Part shown: in pieces, positions 1 to 7,906 of the stretch
Layout: each line of letters opens with the position of its first letter
Position numbering within the stretch: the first letter of the stretch is position 1
DNA from: a virus
IMG/VR virus record: IMGVR_UViG_3300032087_001731
Location: 1-20,536 of that record
DNA length: 20,536 bases
Strand: one strand, 5' to 3'
Made by a program: the position numbers and the translations under genes
The notes under the pieces: model-generated
What the model was told of the DNA's origin: nothing
Databases searched by the model: none
What the model saw: the letters and a program-made list of their open reading frames with translations, nothing else

Positions 1-1
1 A

Positions 2-1153
2 TGGTCAGTCTGGGCCATGCGGCCTACCACTCTGGCGTCACTCAATGCCGGTCTTGTCGGGGGTGCCTACGCATGGAACGAACTGAACGGGTACGATGAG
101 ATTGCCTCGGCTCTGAAAGACTACCTATCGTTCGACAAATACAACCCGATTGTCATCACCGGGGTCGAGGAAGACAAGGACGGGAAACGTACCATCACCT
201 ACCGCGATCTGGGATATATCAACCCGTTCAACCCGATCAGTCAGATTGCGAACCGGGTCATGGCTGCTGCTGCATCAGGAAAACCGGTAGAGGATGCCCT
301 TGCTGAGACGATGCCCGGTGCTATCAGGGACGTCGTCAGCCCGTTTGTTGATCGGTCTCTGGCACTAGACGTGGGCATGTCGGTGTACCGGTCGATTATT
401 GCCGCCAATGAGGGCGATGATCGTACAGCACAGTATTATATCGGCAAGGCGTACCGTACATTAGAACCCGGTTTTGCCAAGATGGCCCGAGAACTGGTAA
501 CCGAGGCAGACGTACTCGACCCGAACCTTGAGCGGGTTGTTTCCCCCCGATACTTCGGGGCAGAAGGCAAGAAGATCGACTCGATTGAGGATGTCGGGGA
601 ATACTTCTACCGAAGCGGTCTAGCTCTAACCTTCGCCCCGGAACGCCGCTTCGAGGTGGACGCAACAACCGGCTTTGCACTTAGTAAACAGTCTCGTGAT
701 CTGAACACAGGATGGTCGTCATATCGACGAGGTATCGGACAGCTGCTCCGCGACCCAAGCTACACAGACCGCCTTGACTATGAGCGAATGGCCCGTGAGT
801 ACGAGGAAGAACTTGGTCGTCAGGTGGGTATTCAGGCCAACATCGCCGACCTGTTCGACGATCTTGAGACACTGGCAGGTAGTCGGGCCGCTGCCCGTCG
901 GGTAATGCGCGACCCCGATCTCAAGTCGGCAATGCCACGATCCCGTCGGGAGCGGGGCCGTCTGTTACGAGACCGATCAGCCGTGAAGCGCCTATCCACC
1001 AACAATGAGTTCTGGAAGGAAGTCAGGAGAAGTAATCCTGAACTGGATGTATATGAATTACGCCGGATGTTCCGGACAATTGAACGGGTCTACGACAACA
1101 AGAACCTGAACATGGCAGACCCGGACGATTTGCCCGAGGTTATCTTCGAGTAA
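2..1153 (+). CDS. C-terminal part of a large, probably virion-associated phage protein (partial)
   Basis: The frame is open from the left edge (codons begin at base 2), so this is the tail of a longer gene; the first in-frame ATG at 17 need not be the true start. About 383 residues are visible. The early part is hydrophobic and Gly/Ala-rich, followed by a block around 'YRDLGYINPFNP' and then 'PFVDRS'. I associate this style with the C-terminal regions of very large phage structural or ejected (internal virion) proteins, but no named domain is certain. The last 100 residues are strongly charged, with an Arg-rich stretch ('RSRRERGRLLRDRS') that may bind nucleic acid or pack against other virion proteins. 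It is the only long rightward gene and ends exactly where the leftward module ends, which fits the end of a structural module. The function is inference. Confidence 0.75.
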   Translation, partial: WSVWAMRPTTLASLNAGLVGGAYAWNELNGYDEIASALKDYLSFDKYNPIVITGVEEDKDGKRTITYRDLGYINPFNPISQIANRVMAAAASGKPVEDALAETMPGAIRDVVSPFVDRSLALDVGMSVYRSIIAANEGDDRTAQYYIGKAYRTLEPGFAKMARELVTEADVLDPNLERVVSPRYFGAEGKKIDSIEDVGEYFYRSGLALTFAPERRFEVDATTGFALSKQSRDLNTGWSSYRRGIGQLLRDPSYTDRLDYERMAREYEEELGRQVGIQANIADLFDDLETLAGSRAAARRVMRDPDLKSAMPRSRRERGRLLRDRSAVKRLSTNNEFWKEVRRSNPELDVYELRRMFRTIERVYDNKNLNMADPDDLPEVIFE

Positions 1154-1600
1154 CTACTTGGCGTTCTTTACCATGGACGCACCGAAGTAGAGTCCAATAA
1201 TAGCCGAGACAAGATGCGTATCCAGCGGGGTGATGACCAGCCCTTTCAAGGATTGCCAGACAGTCTGCTCCTCACCCTCAGTAATGAACAGGAAGCCGGG
1301 GTTCCACTCCGTCCACCCGACAACCACGGGCAGTTCGGGCCAGAAGACAGGGACAACCTTCGGCCAGACAATGACCGCACCGATGGCCGACAGGGCGATG
1401 ATACGGCGGGTAATTTGGAATCCACGGTTCTCGTACCGCCTAGCCTCGTCCGTGGCCTTAGACTGCGCTGCAAGGCCGTCTATGGCCCTCTGAAAGGCCT
1501 CCTGCTTCGACTTCATGTTCTGTGACCAGATGGTCATGACACCGCCGAGAAGGCTGCTGCCGAGCATTGTAACCAGTTCTAGGGGGATTCCACCGAGCAT
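1154..1600 (-). CDS. Multi-pass small membrane protein, possible holin
   Basis: 148 residues. Three hydrophobic segments can be seen: about residues 5-25 ('LELVTMLGSSLLGGVMTIW'), 67-88 ('IIALSAIGAVIVWPKVVPVFW') and 130-144 ('LVSAIIGLYFGASMV'). A charged, probably helical linker rich in K, E and R lies between the first two. Size and the three-segment plan resemble three-TM phage holins (for example the GTA-holin type), but I cannot confirm homology, and no endolysin is visible nearby. The start is translationally coupled to the gene before it: TGATG, with the A of the ATG at 1600. The gene is the last of the leftward run, and its stop codon directly abuts the stop of the rightward gene at 1153. 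A structural membrane protein is the main alternative. Confidence 0.8.
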   Translation of the reverse strand: MLGGIPLELVTMLGSSLLGGVMTIWSQNMKSKQEAFQRAIDGLAAQSKATDEARRYENRGFQITRRIIALSAIGAVIVWPKVVPVFWPELPVVVGWTEWNPGFLFITEGEEQTVWQSLKGLVITPLDTHLVSAIIGLYFGASMVKNAK

Positions 1601-1896
1601 CAGGATGCTGCCTTCTTCAGGTATTCGACGTCCTTCTTCAGGGCTTCTACCTCCCTGTGGCGTCGCTCCATTGTATCAGGGGACATCATATCAGCCAATA
1701 TCCCCATCCGTTGCAGCATCGAGTCGGTGTTGTTGTCGTTCTTATCGAGTCGATTATCCAGCTGTCGCAGCCGTGTCTCGATATCCTTGATTTGTTCTGT
1801 TAGTTGTTTGATTTGTTGTCGAGCAATAGCGGCTGCGGAGACCACCGACACGAGCATTCCACCCAATGTCAGCAGCATACGCAGGTCTACGTCCAT
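1600..1896 (-). CDS. Membrane-anchored coiled-coil protein
   Basis: 98 residues. The N-terminus has one hydrophobic segment (about residues 6-25, 'RMLLTLGGMLVSVVSAAAIA'). A long charged helix with heptad-like spacing of I/L follows (about 28-60, 'QIKQLTEQIKDIETRLRQLD'), and a second Lys/Glu-rich helix closes the protein. This plan suits a small inner-membrane protein with a cytoplasmic or periplasmic coiled coil. With the next gene it could form a lysis pair (holin partner or spanin-like), but no lipoprotein partner is visible, so this is inference. The stop overlaps the next start (TGATG). The start ATG at 1896 directly follows the stop of the preceding gene (TGAATG), indicating tight operon coupling. 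Confidence 0.75.
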   Translation of the reverse strand: MDVDLRMLLTLGGMLVSVVSAAAIARQQIKQLTEQIKDIETRLRQLDNRLDKNDNNTDSMLQRMGILADMMSPDTMERRHREVEALKKDVEYLKKAAS

Positions 1897-2193
1897 TCAT
1901 GTCTCCAAGTCTCTAAAGTCAATCTGTGTCAGAAGGACATTATTAACCAGTAAACATTGCAATACATGGCTGACCTCCGCCATGTTAAGTTGGCCGACGA
2001 GGTAGTCTTCTGACGTGTTGTCTTTGTTAAACGTAATTACAATCATGCCGTCAACCTGTTCAGAGGCTACCTTGGCAGTTACCATGCTAAGACACTCGGT
2101 CATGGTACGCAAAGCCTCTGCCCGATCCTCCTCTGGGGTGGGAACCTGCTGCTTCCCCTTCAGATAGACTACCTTATCCTTGTCATCACTCAT
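1897..2193 (-). CDS. Conserved-looking phage protein of unknown function, 98 aa
   Basis: 98 residues, no membrane segment. The N-terminal 25 residues are charged and probably disordered ('MSDDKDKVVYLKGKQQ'). The rest reads as a small alpha/beta domain, with a strand-like 'GMIVITFNKD' and helix-like 'MAEVSHVLQCLLVNNVLL'. The name 'unknown' is deliberate: no motif is recognised. The ATG at 2193 overlaps the stop of the preceding methyltransferase-like gene by four bases (ATGA), and its own stop is followed without a gap by the next ATG. It is therefore co-translated with its neighbours at the 3' end of the leftward run. Confidence 0.7.
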   Translation of the reverse strand: MSDDKDKVVYLKGKQQVPTPEEDRAEALRTMTECLSMVTAKVASEQVDGMIVITFNKDNTSEDYLVGQLNMAEVSHVLQCLLVNNVLLTQIDFRDLET

Positions 2194-2873
2194 CGATATT
2201 TACTCTGCATGGGCCAAACCACGGGTCCGTCAACCTTGGTCATACGACGGAACGCCATAATGTTCGTCACCTCGACCGGCTGTTCGAACTGGAACCTGCC
2301 ATACAGGTGGTTCTTGGTGTACTCGACGACCTGACGATTCGACACAGGACCGGTGACACCGCAGCCACCCAACATCTCGAACCCGTTGTCCCGGTAGAAG
2401 TCGGCATAGGCTGTCGGGCTGATGTTCCAGAAGCCGTGGTTCATCATGTTCAGCGGATTTACATGGACGACCACGCCACCATCAGGTCGAACAGCGGAAA
2501 GGATATTAGCAAATACCTGTCCGACGTTGAAGCAATGTTCGGCAGTGCCGCCGTCAATGACGACATCATATTTCTCCGGCCAGTCCTCCGGGTAGTTGAG
2601 GTCCACGATACGCTCGGGGCCACGCGCCTGAACAATGTCAACATAGTCTACCTTTCTGAAGCCGAGTTCCTTGGTCAACACTTCTGTTGTGTCGTACACC
2701 GGGTGCGGCCAATTGTGCCACGACCGAATCTTGTCGGCGTCCTCCAGTTCTGTGTACTCACCTTTGATGAGTTCGGGATCGACGAGCAGGTCTGAGTAGC
2801 CCAGACACAGGCACGTCTTGTCCTCCGGTTCTATCTGCTGGAGCAGACGGTACGTCGTTGTCTCAATACCCAC
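2190..2873 (-). CDS. SAM-dependent methyltransferase-like protein
   Basis: About 227 residues. The sequence has the alternating strand/helix pattern of a class I methyltransferase: 'KTCLCLGYSD' near the N-terminus, then 'YDVVIDGGTAEHCFN' with the acidic strand-end typical of the region after the SAM site, and 'RPDGGVVVHVNP'. The segment 'NPLNMMNHGFWNISPTAYADFY' is typical of methyltransferase-like proteins in polysaccharide gene clusters. The classical glycine-rich motif I is weak, so catalytic competence is not certain. A GTG start at 2873 is chosen because AAGGA lies 8 nt upstream; a TTG at 2879 is the alternative. It overlaps the preceding glycosyltransferase/DUF115 gene by 11 nt and the following gene by four. 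The context suggests modification of a sugar or of a virion or cell-surface target. Confidence 0.7.
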   Translation of the reverse strand: MGIETTTYRLLQQIEPEDKTCLCLGYSDLLVDPELIKGEYTELEDADKIRSWHNWPHPVYDTTEVLTKELGFRKVDYVDIVQARGPERIVDLNYPEDWPEKYDVVIDGGTAEHCFNVGQVFANILSAVRPDGGVVVHVNPLNMMNHGFWNISPTAYADFYRDNGFEMLGGCGVTGPVSNRQVVEYTKNHLYGRFQFEQPVEVTNIMAFRRMTKVDGPVVWPMQSKYR

Positions 2874-4500
2874 GGGCAATATCCTTCAGGTTCTTCAGTT
2901 CACGTATCTTACGGTTCTTCCACGTCTCGGCACAGAGCGTGTCTTCCCCGATGAACGACAGTTCCATATCCATGTCGGTCTTGTCAAACAGACGTTCACA
3001 ATCCTGTGCCATGGCGAGTAGTTCGCCTGTCGTCCAGAACTGCCGGTCGTTGATCTTGACGGACAGATACTTCTCTCGCTCCTTACCGTCGTGGCTCATT
3101 ATCTTGTCGTTTTTCTCCTCGTCCGGCGGCTCCGGGAATGAACCGTCTAGCCCGATCATGGTTGCATTGCGGAACCCGAGGGTGTGTAGCAGTCCGACTG
3201 CACGTGTTGCAGCACATGTGCCGCCCGTGATGTAGACAGTATCCGGATCGAGGGGGAAGTCCTCCTCGGCAGCGACTCGCTGAATGGCGTTGGAATAGGC
3301 GTGGAAGCCGATGATTGTCGCACCCTTCTCGATCAGGTGTCGGGTCACTGACGGGTCTGTCATGGACGCGACAAAGAAGATCGTACGCTTGTCGAAGTTC
3401 TCGAACAGGTCTTTGCGTCGAATACCGTGCGTAGACTCTCCGTCGATGGGTCGGGGGTCGAGGACAATACATCCCCACGGGACAATACCAGCCTCGTGCA
3501 TCCGGGGCAGGGCGTGTTTGACGCAGAGGATGTGGCTCTTACTGACAAACTTCCCGTCGTAGTATTTCTGACGGAGCAGATCGTAATCTACTGATGGTCC
3601 TGCGGAGACGACGACCCCAGTCCCTCCATGGACCCGGCACCGCTCAACCCATCGGTCGATAAGTTTGACGTTTTCAACGATGTTATTCTTGATGTAATCA
3701 TCCGGCATAGAGTCCTTGGGTTGAACCATAATAGGAATTTCTTTAGGGGCATTGGTAGCTGCTTTCTTATCTTTCTTGGCACCTTTGAAGTGTTCCATCT
3801 TGTCGGCCAGTGGCGACGTATGGAATGCGTCGAGTGTCTTGGCCTCGGGCGACAGGTTCTGGACGAGCAGTCCGTGATTCTGGTGCAGGTTGATGATGCG
3901 CTGGAAGACAAAACCATCGTGCCATTCACGATAACCACGAACCTCCAGACTGTCGTACGCAGCCCGGACATCTTCGAGTACGTTGAATGCCGCCTCGCGG
4001 TCAGGCCAGAGAGCGAAGCGCATAAAGCTGGTCTCGGCGTAGTCGGCAACCGGACGTTCCAGAAGGGTGACATCATGGCTGAAGTCAAGGATACTGTCCA
4101 GCCATGCAGGTTCTACCCGGTCGGTCGTCACCGTGTCGCCGTCGAGCCAGAGCAGACTGTACGGTGTCTGATCCTCGGGGTCAGAGACGAGGCTGCGACA
4201 GGTCTCGGTGATGGCAAAGACCTTGTGACAGAACTTGACGACGTCCATGCGCCAGTTCGGTGGCTCGAAATCCTTCAGCCGATTGCGGAACAGAATCAGT
4301 TCAGAGACATCGTTCAGGTTGTGGTAGGTGATGTGGTCGGCCTCCGGCAGACCGTCCTCGGCTAACAGGTCGAAGTCGTGATACCAGATGCGGATGTCGA
4401 TGTCGGAGGACCAGTGCTTGGCGACGGAGTCGAGCATCCGTCGGCCATACTTCTCGAAGCCGTCCTTGTTGAACGACGTTACCAGTACGTACTTGTTCAT
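2863..4500 (-). CDS. Two-domain protein: N-terminal glycosyltransferase-like, C-terminal DUF115 (Maf/MptE-like)
   Basis: 545 residues with two recognisable halves. Residues 1-230 resemble a nucleotide-sugar glycosyltransferase, with the metal/UDP-sugar DXD motif in 'LLWLDGDTVTTD' (D120, D122). A Lys-rich linker follows at about 238-256. Residues 290-460 carry the hallmarks of DUF115: 'GVVVSAGPSVDYDLL' (about 296-309), 'HALPRMHEAGIVPWGCIVLDP' with an Asp at 348, 'YITGGTCAATRAVGLLHTLG' and 'MIGLDGSF'. In bacteria DUF115 occurs in Maf proteins that glycosylate flagellin with nonulosonic acids; in archaea it occurs in the pterin pyrophosphokinase MptE. The fused order suggests a phage glycosylation enzyme. 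The substrate is unknown, and host surface sugar, virion protein or modified DNA are all possible. The ATG at 4500 overlaps the preceding glycosyltransferase stop (ATGA). Confidence 0.8.
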   Translation of the reverse strand: MNKYVLVTSFNKDGFEKYGRRMLDSVAKHWSSDIDIRIWYHDFDLLAEDGLPEADHITYHNLNDVSELILFRNRLKDFEPPNWRMDVVKFCHKVFAITETCRSLVSDPEDQTPYSLLWLDGDTVTTDRVEPAWLDSILDFSHDVTLLERPVADYAETSFMRFALWPDREAAFNVLEDVRAAYDSLEVRGYREWHDGFVFQRIINLHQNHGLLVQNLSPEAKTLDAFHTSPLADKMEHFKGAKKDKKAATNAPKEIPIMVQPKDSMPDDYIKNNIVENVKLIDRWVERCRVHGGTGVVVSAGPSVDYDLLRQKYYDGKFVSKSHILCVKHALPRMHEAGIVPWGCIVLDPRPIDGESTHGIRRKDLFENFDKRTIFFVASMTDPSVTRHLIEKGATIIGFHAYSNAIQRVAAEEDFPLDPDTVYITGGTCAATRAVGLLHTLGFRNATMIGLDGSFPEPPDEEKNDKIMSHDGKEREKYLSVKINDRQFWTTGELLAMAQDCERLFDKTDMDMELSFIGEDTLCAETWKNRKIRELKNLKDIARGY

Positions 4501-5264
4501 GGCTGTATTCCGGTAAAGTTATCGTCTTCGGCAAGGTGTGCCATCTGGCGGCGGAGATACCCCCACCATTCGTCGGCGTATCGACACTCCTCATAGCCCG
4601 GATGGATGGGCAACCCGTGGCTGAAGTGTACGCCGCCGGGTATCAGGTCTGGTTTACTCACGCCTTCGATCCAGTTCCATTGATCTGGTAGACGACCTAT
4701 CTCGTGTTCCTCCAGCCAGAAGAAATTGTGGAGCCGAGTTCCTGACGACAGGTTTACCTCTGTCGGTGTCATCTTGGCGTTCGACGGGTGGGCCATGTTG
4801 ATCATCATCAACGACGACCACAGCTTTCGGCTGTATTGGCTCTGCTGTCGTCCGTCCATCTTGACCGCACCCTCCTCGGGTTGCCAGTCGAACTGGACAG
4901 TCATCAGGGCTTTGTCGGGATGATCCCGGCAGTAGTCGAACAGCTTGGTGAGATCGTGTTGAAAGATGAAGTCAGAGTCACAGAACATGACCCAGTCTCG
5001 AATGTGGAGACTCCGGGCCAGTGGGATGGTGCAGAACCGGGTAAAGGAAAACTCGGTGGAGAATGGTCTGCCATCCTCCTGATCCCAATACTGACCGATC
5101 TCATCGACGTACCACTTCCTCTCGAAGAGGCGCATCTCTCGAAGTTTACGGTGATTCAGTCCGAAGATATTCGGTGTTTCGTCACGGGTGTTCTCACGAA
5201 TCGAACCCGTACATGCGACGTAGGCCTCGACAGTGGAGGCGTCGTATCCAATGAATATATCCAT
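4497..5264 (-). CDS. Glycosyltransferase with DXD motif (GT8-like)
   Basis: 255 residues from the chosen ATG. The N-terminus 'MDIFIGYDAS' is the usual opening of glycosyltransferases of the GT8-like fold. 'WVMFCDSDFIF' supplies the DXD metal/nucleotide-sugar motif at residues 96-98. Downstream 'ALMTVQFDWQP' and 'IPGGVHFSHGLP' fit the sugar-acceptor half. A GTG at 5297 would add 11 residues; neither start has a convincing ribosome binding site, and I prefer the ATG because it matches where the family fold begins. The gene overlaps the GT/DUF115 gene by four nucleotides, so the two enzymes are probably made together and act on the same glycan. The donor sugar and acceptor cannot be told from the sequence. 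Confidence 0.8.
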   Translation of the reverse strand: MDIFIGYDASTVEAYVACTGSIRENTRDETPNIFGLNHRKLREMRLFERKWYVDEIGQYWDQEDGRPFSTEFSFTRFCTIPLARSLHIRDWVMFCDSDFIFQHDLTKLFDYCRDHPDKALMTVQFDWQPEEGAVKMDGRQQSQYSRKLWSSLMMINMAHPSNAKMTPTEVNLSSGTRLHNFFWLEEHEIGRLPDQWNWIEGVSKPDLIPGGVHFSHGLPIHPGYEECRYADEWWGYLRRQMAHLAEDDNFTGIQP

Positions 5265-5308
5265 GGGAACATAATCATCAGATACGACGACCTTCACAAA
5301 GACTTTTT

Positions 5309-5512
5309 TTACTTACCTCTGGTGGCCGGATTCTCTTGAGCAAGTTTCTCAGCAGCCAGACGCTCACGATCTGCGGCGGTGTTACCGAACTTGTCCATGG
5401 TCTCGTTACCCCAACCGTAAATCTGGGGCTGACCGTACTCGTTAACCTCGCCGGACGGCAGACTAAAAATAGTACTGAGGCCCAGCATGATAGCAAGAAT
5501 GATCTCTAGCAT
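5309..5512 (-). CDS. Small membrane or exported protein, 67 aa
   Basis: 67 residues. The first 18 are hydrophobic ('MLEIILAIMLGLSTIFSLP') and could be a signal anchor or an uncleaved signal peptide. The remainder is polar and charged, with no Cys. An AAGGAG ribosome binding site lies 6 nt before the ATG, and the ATG directly follows the stop of the DUF1289-like gene (TAAATG), so the start is secure. No family is recognised. It stands between the ribonucleotide-reductase pair and the glycosyltransferase cassette and may belong to either. A different reading frame over 5278-5496 is a shadow without a ribosome binding site. Confidence 0.7.
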   Translation of the reverse strand: MLEIILAIMLGLSTIFSLPSGEVNEYGQPQIYGWGNETMDKFGNTAADRERLAAEKLAQENPATRGK

Positions 5513-5632
5513 TTACTTCTCCTTGGTTAAGTCAGCGTACGCCTGACGAATTTCTTCGATAGTTCGTCCGCAGCCTACACAATATTTCTTCTCGTCGTCA
5601 AGACGACAGGCGGATTTACATTTACGCGGCAT
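5513..5632 (-). CDS. DUF1289-like small cysteine protein, 39 aa
   Basis: Read directly from the sequence. The 39 residues contain 'CKSACRLDDEKKYCVGCGRT' followed by 'IEEIRQAY'. The order Cys-x3-Cys, about eight residues, Cys-x2-Cys-x-Arg-Thr-x-(D/E)-Glu-Ile is the signature I know from DUF1289, short bacterial proteins presumed to bind zinc or an iron-sulfur centre. The ATG at 5632 lies inside the end of the ribonucleotide reductase gene (11-nt overlap in another frame). The stop is immediately followed by the next ATG, and the reading frame uses the same C-rich third positions as its neighbours. Coupling to the reductase suggests, but does not show, a redox or nucleotide-related role. Confidence 0.7.
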   Translation of the reverse strand: MPRKCKSACRLDDEKKYCVGCGRTIEEIRQAYADLTKEK

Positions 5633-7526
5633 TTAGATCGACAACCTCGCACACCCCGCCGGTACATGCCAGTGTCTGTGATCCGGCGGTATTGTCCTCG
5701 GCTTCGTACTCACCGAGACGGTTCCAGTCGATCATCTTCGGCATACGGCCCAGCAGTTCCTGATACGTCTCCTCGTCACAGTCCTGATACGGTGCCTGTT
5801 GGTAGGTGTGATCAGAGTGCGGCAGGAAGCTGATGCCGCTGCACAGGTCGAAGTTCTTGTAGACCCATGCACCGACTTCTAGCCACTCCTCATCACGGAC
5901 GCTGATGGTGACAGACGGTTTGTGTTCGCACCAGTTGACGGCGTACGTCTTCCAGAGTTCTAGCTGCTCCAGTGCGGACATGTCGTTCCGGGTCACCGCA
6001 TACTCTGGCGACTTGACCGGGAACGAGAAGACCATGGTCGAGTCCGGGTGGAATACCTCCGGCTCTGCCGGGACACCCTCGTCCACCATCAGCTGGGTCA
6101 GCGGGTCTTTGACGTCGCCACGTACCGTACGAATATAGTACGGGCTGTGTCGGGCATGGATGCCAGACCCTGCATCGACCAGCTGCGACACCGTACCGGA
6201 CGGCTTGACGCAGGTGATGGCAGCAGACTGCGGAATGTCCAGACGCTCGGCCCATTCCTTGTTGGTGTCCACGGCCAGTTGCCGCAGTTCTGCAAGAACC
6301 TCCGGGTCGGGATGACTGGTGACCACGGCGTCCATGATACCTGTCAGGCTGACGCCAAGCAGCCGCTCCTCCTCCGTGTTCTTCGTCCAGACGCGACGAA
6401 GATAGGGGAACTTGGTAAAGGTAGACTGCACCGTGCCAAGGATAGTGGCGAGGCGGACCTTCTTCTTCAACGACTCTACGGTGTCGGTAGACCGGACGAC
6501 AACCTCGGTCAGGTTGCAGAACTGGTTGTTACGCAGGATGATCTCGGAGCATGGGTTCGTCCCCCACTCGTAGCCAGTCTTGCGACGACCATGGTTCTCG
6601 ACATGCTTGTCTGCTGCGTACCGGGCGAAGATGCCACGCTCACCAGACTTGGATTCGATCAGGGCAGTCCACTCGCGCATAAACGATTCAATGTCGGGCT
6701 TCTCGGTGTAGACCACGGAGTTGTTCGCCAGTGCCCGTTGTGCGTTCTGCTCCCACCACTGACCAGACTTGGCATGACGCATTCGGTCATCGGACAGGTT
6801 GGACAGGCTGATCATGGCTGACCTGCGTACGCCACCGACGACAACGATGTCACCGATCTTGCACATGATGTCGTGGCACTCGATGCTGTTCAGACGACGA
6901 CCGACGGCCCCTTGGAATACGTTGATCGTGAAACGGAACAGATCGACAAGCGGCTCCGGACCAGAGGCACGACCACCAAATGTCTTCAGCTTGGCACCGG
7001 CAGGGCGGACCTTCGAGACGTCCCACTTCGGAATCTCACCGGCATAGAGCATGGCGACTAGCTTACGGTACGCCTTGGCCCAGCCCTCCTTCGAGTCGTG
7101 GACGACGATGACGTCCTCGGAATCGAATAGCTGCTCTGGAACCTCGGGCAGCTTGGCGATGTGCTGACGCTCGACAGAGAAGCCGACACCCGTCCCGCAC
7201 AGCAGGATCATCATGGCCTCGTCGAACGCCTTCATGTCATCGACAGCAATGTACGAGCAGTTGTATCCGGCAGTGTTGTCGCGGTCGAGGGCTGGTCCGG
7301 CAGTCATCAGCATACGCATGGACGGCATGACGGACAGAGACAGGATGGCGTCTCGCAACTCTTCGACGACTGACTCATCGTCTATGCAACGTGCAACCAC
7401 GTTATCCACGTACCGGTCCACCGTCTCCGACCATGTCTCTCGTCGCCCCTCTTCGGGCAACCATCGGGCATAGCGGCTGAGTGCAATGAACTGTTGATAC
7501 TGGGTGGGTAGGTGGTTGGACAACAT
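5622..7526 (-). CDS. nrdJ: Class II (adenosylcobalamin-dependent) ribonucleoside-triphosphate reductase
   Basis: 634 residues. It reduces ribonucleotides to deoxyribonucleotides for phage DNA synthesis in the cytoplasm. The residues expected for the monomeric Lactobacillus-type enzyme are present in order. C90 ('GYNCSY') is one half of the active-site disulfide. C326 and E328 ('NPCSE') are the thiyl-radical cysteine and general base. C337 ('NQFCNL') is the second half, at the same 11-residue spacing as in the reference enzyme. The extreme C-terminus 'LACTGGVCEVVDLNAA' gives the shuttle pair C621/C626. There is no separate small subunit, and the protein is about 100 residues shorter than the Lactobacillus enzyme. 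The start overlaps the previous stop (TAATG). Use of this enzyme implies that the host makes or imports vitamin B12. Confidence 0.93.
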   Translation of the reverse strand: MLSNHLPTQYQQFIALSRYARWLPEEGRRETWSETVDRYVDNVVARCIDDESVVEELRDAILSLSVMPSMRMLMTAGPALDRDNTAGYNCSYIAVDDMKAFDEAMMILLCGTGVGFSVERQHIAKLPEVPEQLFDSEDVIVVHDSKEGWAKAYRKLVAMLYAGEIPKWDVSKVRPAGAKLKTFGGRASGPEPLVDLFRFTINVFQGAVGRRLNSIECHDIMCKIGDIVVVGGVRRSAMISLSNLSDDRMRHAKSGQWWEQNAQRALANNSVVYTEKPDIESFMREWTALIESKSGERGIFARYAADKHVENHGRRKTGYEWGTNPCSEIILRNNQFCNLTEVVVRSTDTVESLKKKVRLATILGTVQSTFTKFPYLRRVWTKNTEEERLLGVSLTGIMDAVVTSHPDPEVLAELRQLAVDTNKEWAERLDIPQSAAITCVKPSGTVSQLVDAGSGIHARHSPYYIRTVRGDVKDPLTQLMVDEGVPAEPEVFHPDSTMVFSFPVKSPEYAVTRNDMSALEQLELWKTYAVNWCEHKPSVTISVRDEEWLEVGAWVYKNFDLCSGISFLPHSDHTYQQAPYQDCDEETYQELLGRMPKMIDWNRLGEYEAEDNTAGSQTLACTGGVCEVVDLNAA

Positions 7527-7714
7527 TAGTTTATCTCCGGCACGGTGAAGCGCAGGTTAGACCTGACTTGATAGATTTTCTGACGGCCAACCACTTCTTC
7601 CTCCACCCATACACGGACGTTCGGATAGCCCCGGTCGGCATAGTAATTTTTGATTTTATGTACGAGTTTTTGACTCGCCAACTTGCTTTTGAGATAGTCT
7701 TGTGGTTCTGCCAT
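7526..7714 (-). CDS. Small protein of unknown function, 62 aa
   Basis: 62 residues, rich in K, R and aromatic residues, without membrane segments or Cys. The N-terminal half looks helical ('YLKSKLASQKLVHKIKNYYADRG') and the second half looks like two or three beta-strands ('VRVWVEEEVVGRQKIYQVRSNL'). This plan suits a small nucleic-acid- or protein-binding fold, but no family is recognised. The stop codon overlaps the reductase ATG (TAATG), so it is translated just ahead of that enzyme. A GGAG lies about 12 nt before the ATG, a little far. Confidence 0.65.
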   Translation of the reverse strand: MAEPQDYLKSKLASQKLVHKIKNYYADRGYPNVRVWVEEEVVGRQKIYQVRSNLRFTVPEIN

Positions 7715-7775
7715 AATTCTGGGATTCTCCGCTGAGTTTGCTGAGTTACTGGGTCTGATTGTTGGGGATCAGTGG

Positions 7776-7904
7776 TTAGTATCTACCACGCTTACGGGCG
7801 ATTGTCGAGCGTCGTCCGATGTTTTTTGAGTGTCGGTGGCCGACCGGCTTGGTGCGTCGCTTGACCTTGGTTTGGATAACCCGCTGCTCTGTTTTCTTTG
7901 CCAT
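7776..7904 (-). CDS. Very basic 42-aa protein
   Basis: Read directly from the sequence. The 42 residues include 16 Lys/Arg and two His and almost no acidic residues. The core 'KVKRRTKPVGHRHSKNIGRR' would bind nucleic acid readily, and the composition recalls small ribosomal proteins or phage DNA-binding peptides. There is no Cys motif. AGGA lies 8 nt before the ATG, and the stop of the preceding membrane-protein gene lies 2 nt upstream of the start. The 61 nt between this gene and the next contain a direct repeat (AACTCAGC) and a short 5-bp stem-loop, but no gene. Confidence 0.6.
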   Translation of the reverse strand: MAKKTEQRVIQTKVKRRTKPVGHRHSKNIGRRSTIARKRGRY

Positions 7905-7906
7905 GT

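Noticed and set aside
1214-1525. Rightward frames opposite the possible holin gene
   Set aside because: They are shadows of the leftward membrane-protein gene; Pro/Arg-rich and without ribosome binding sites.
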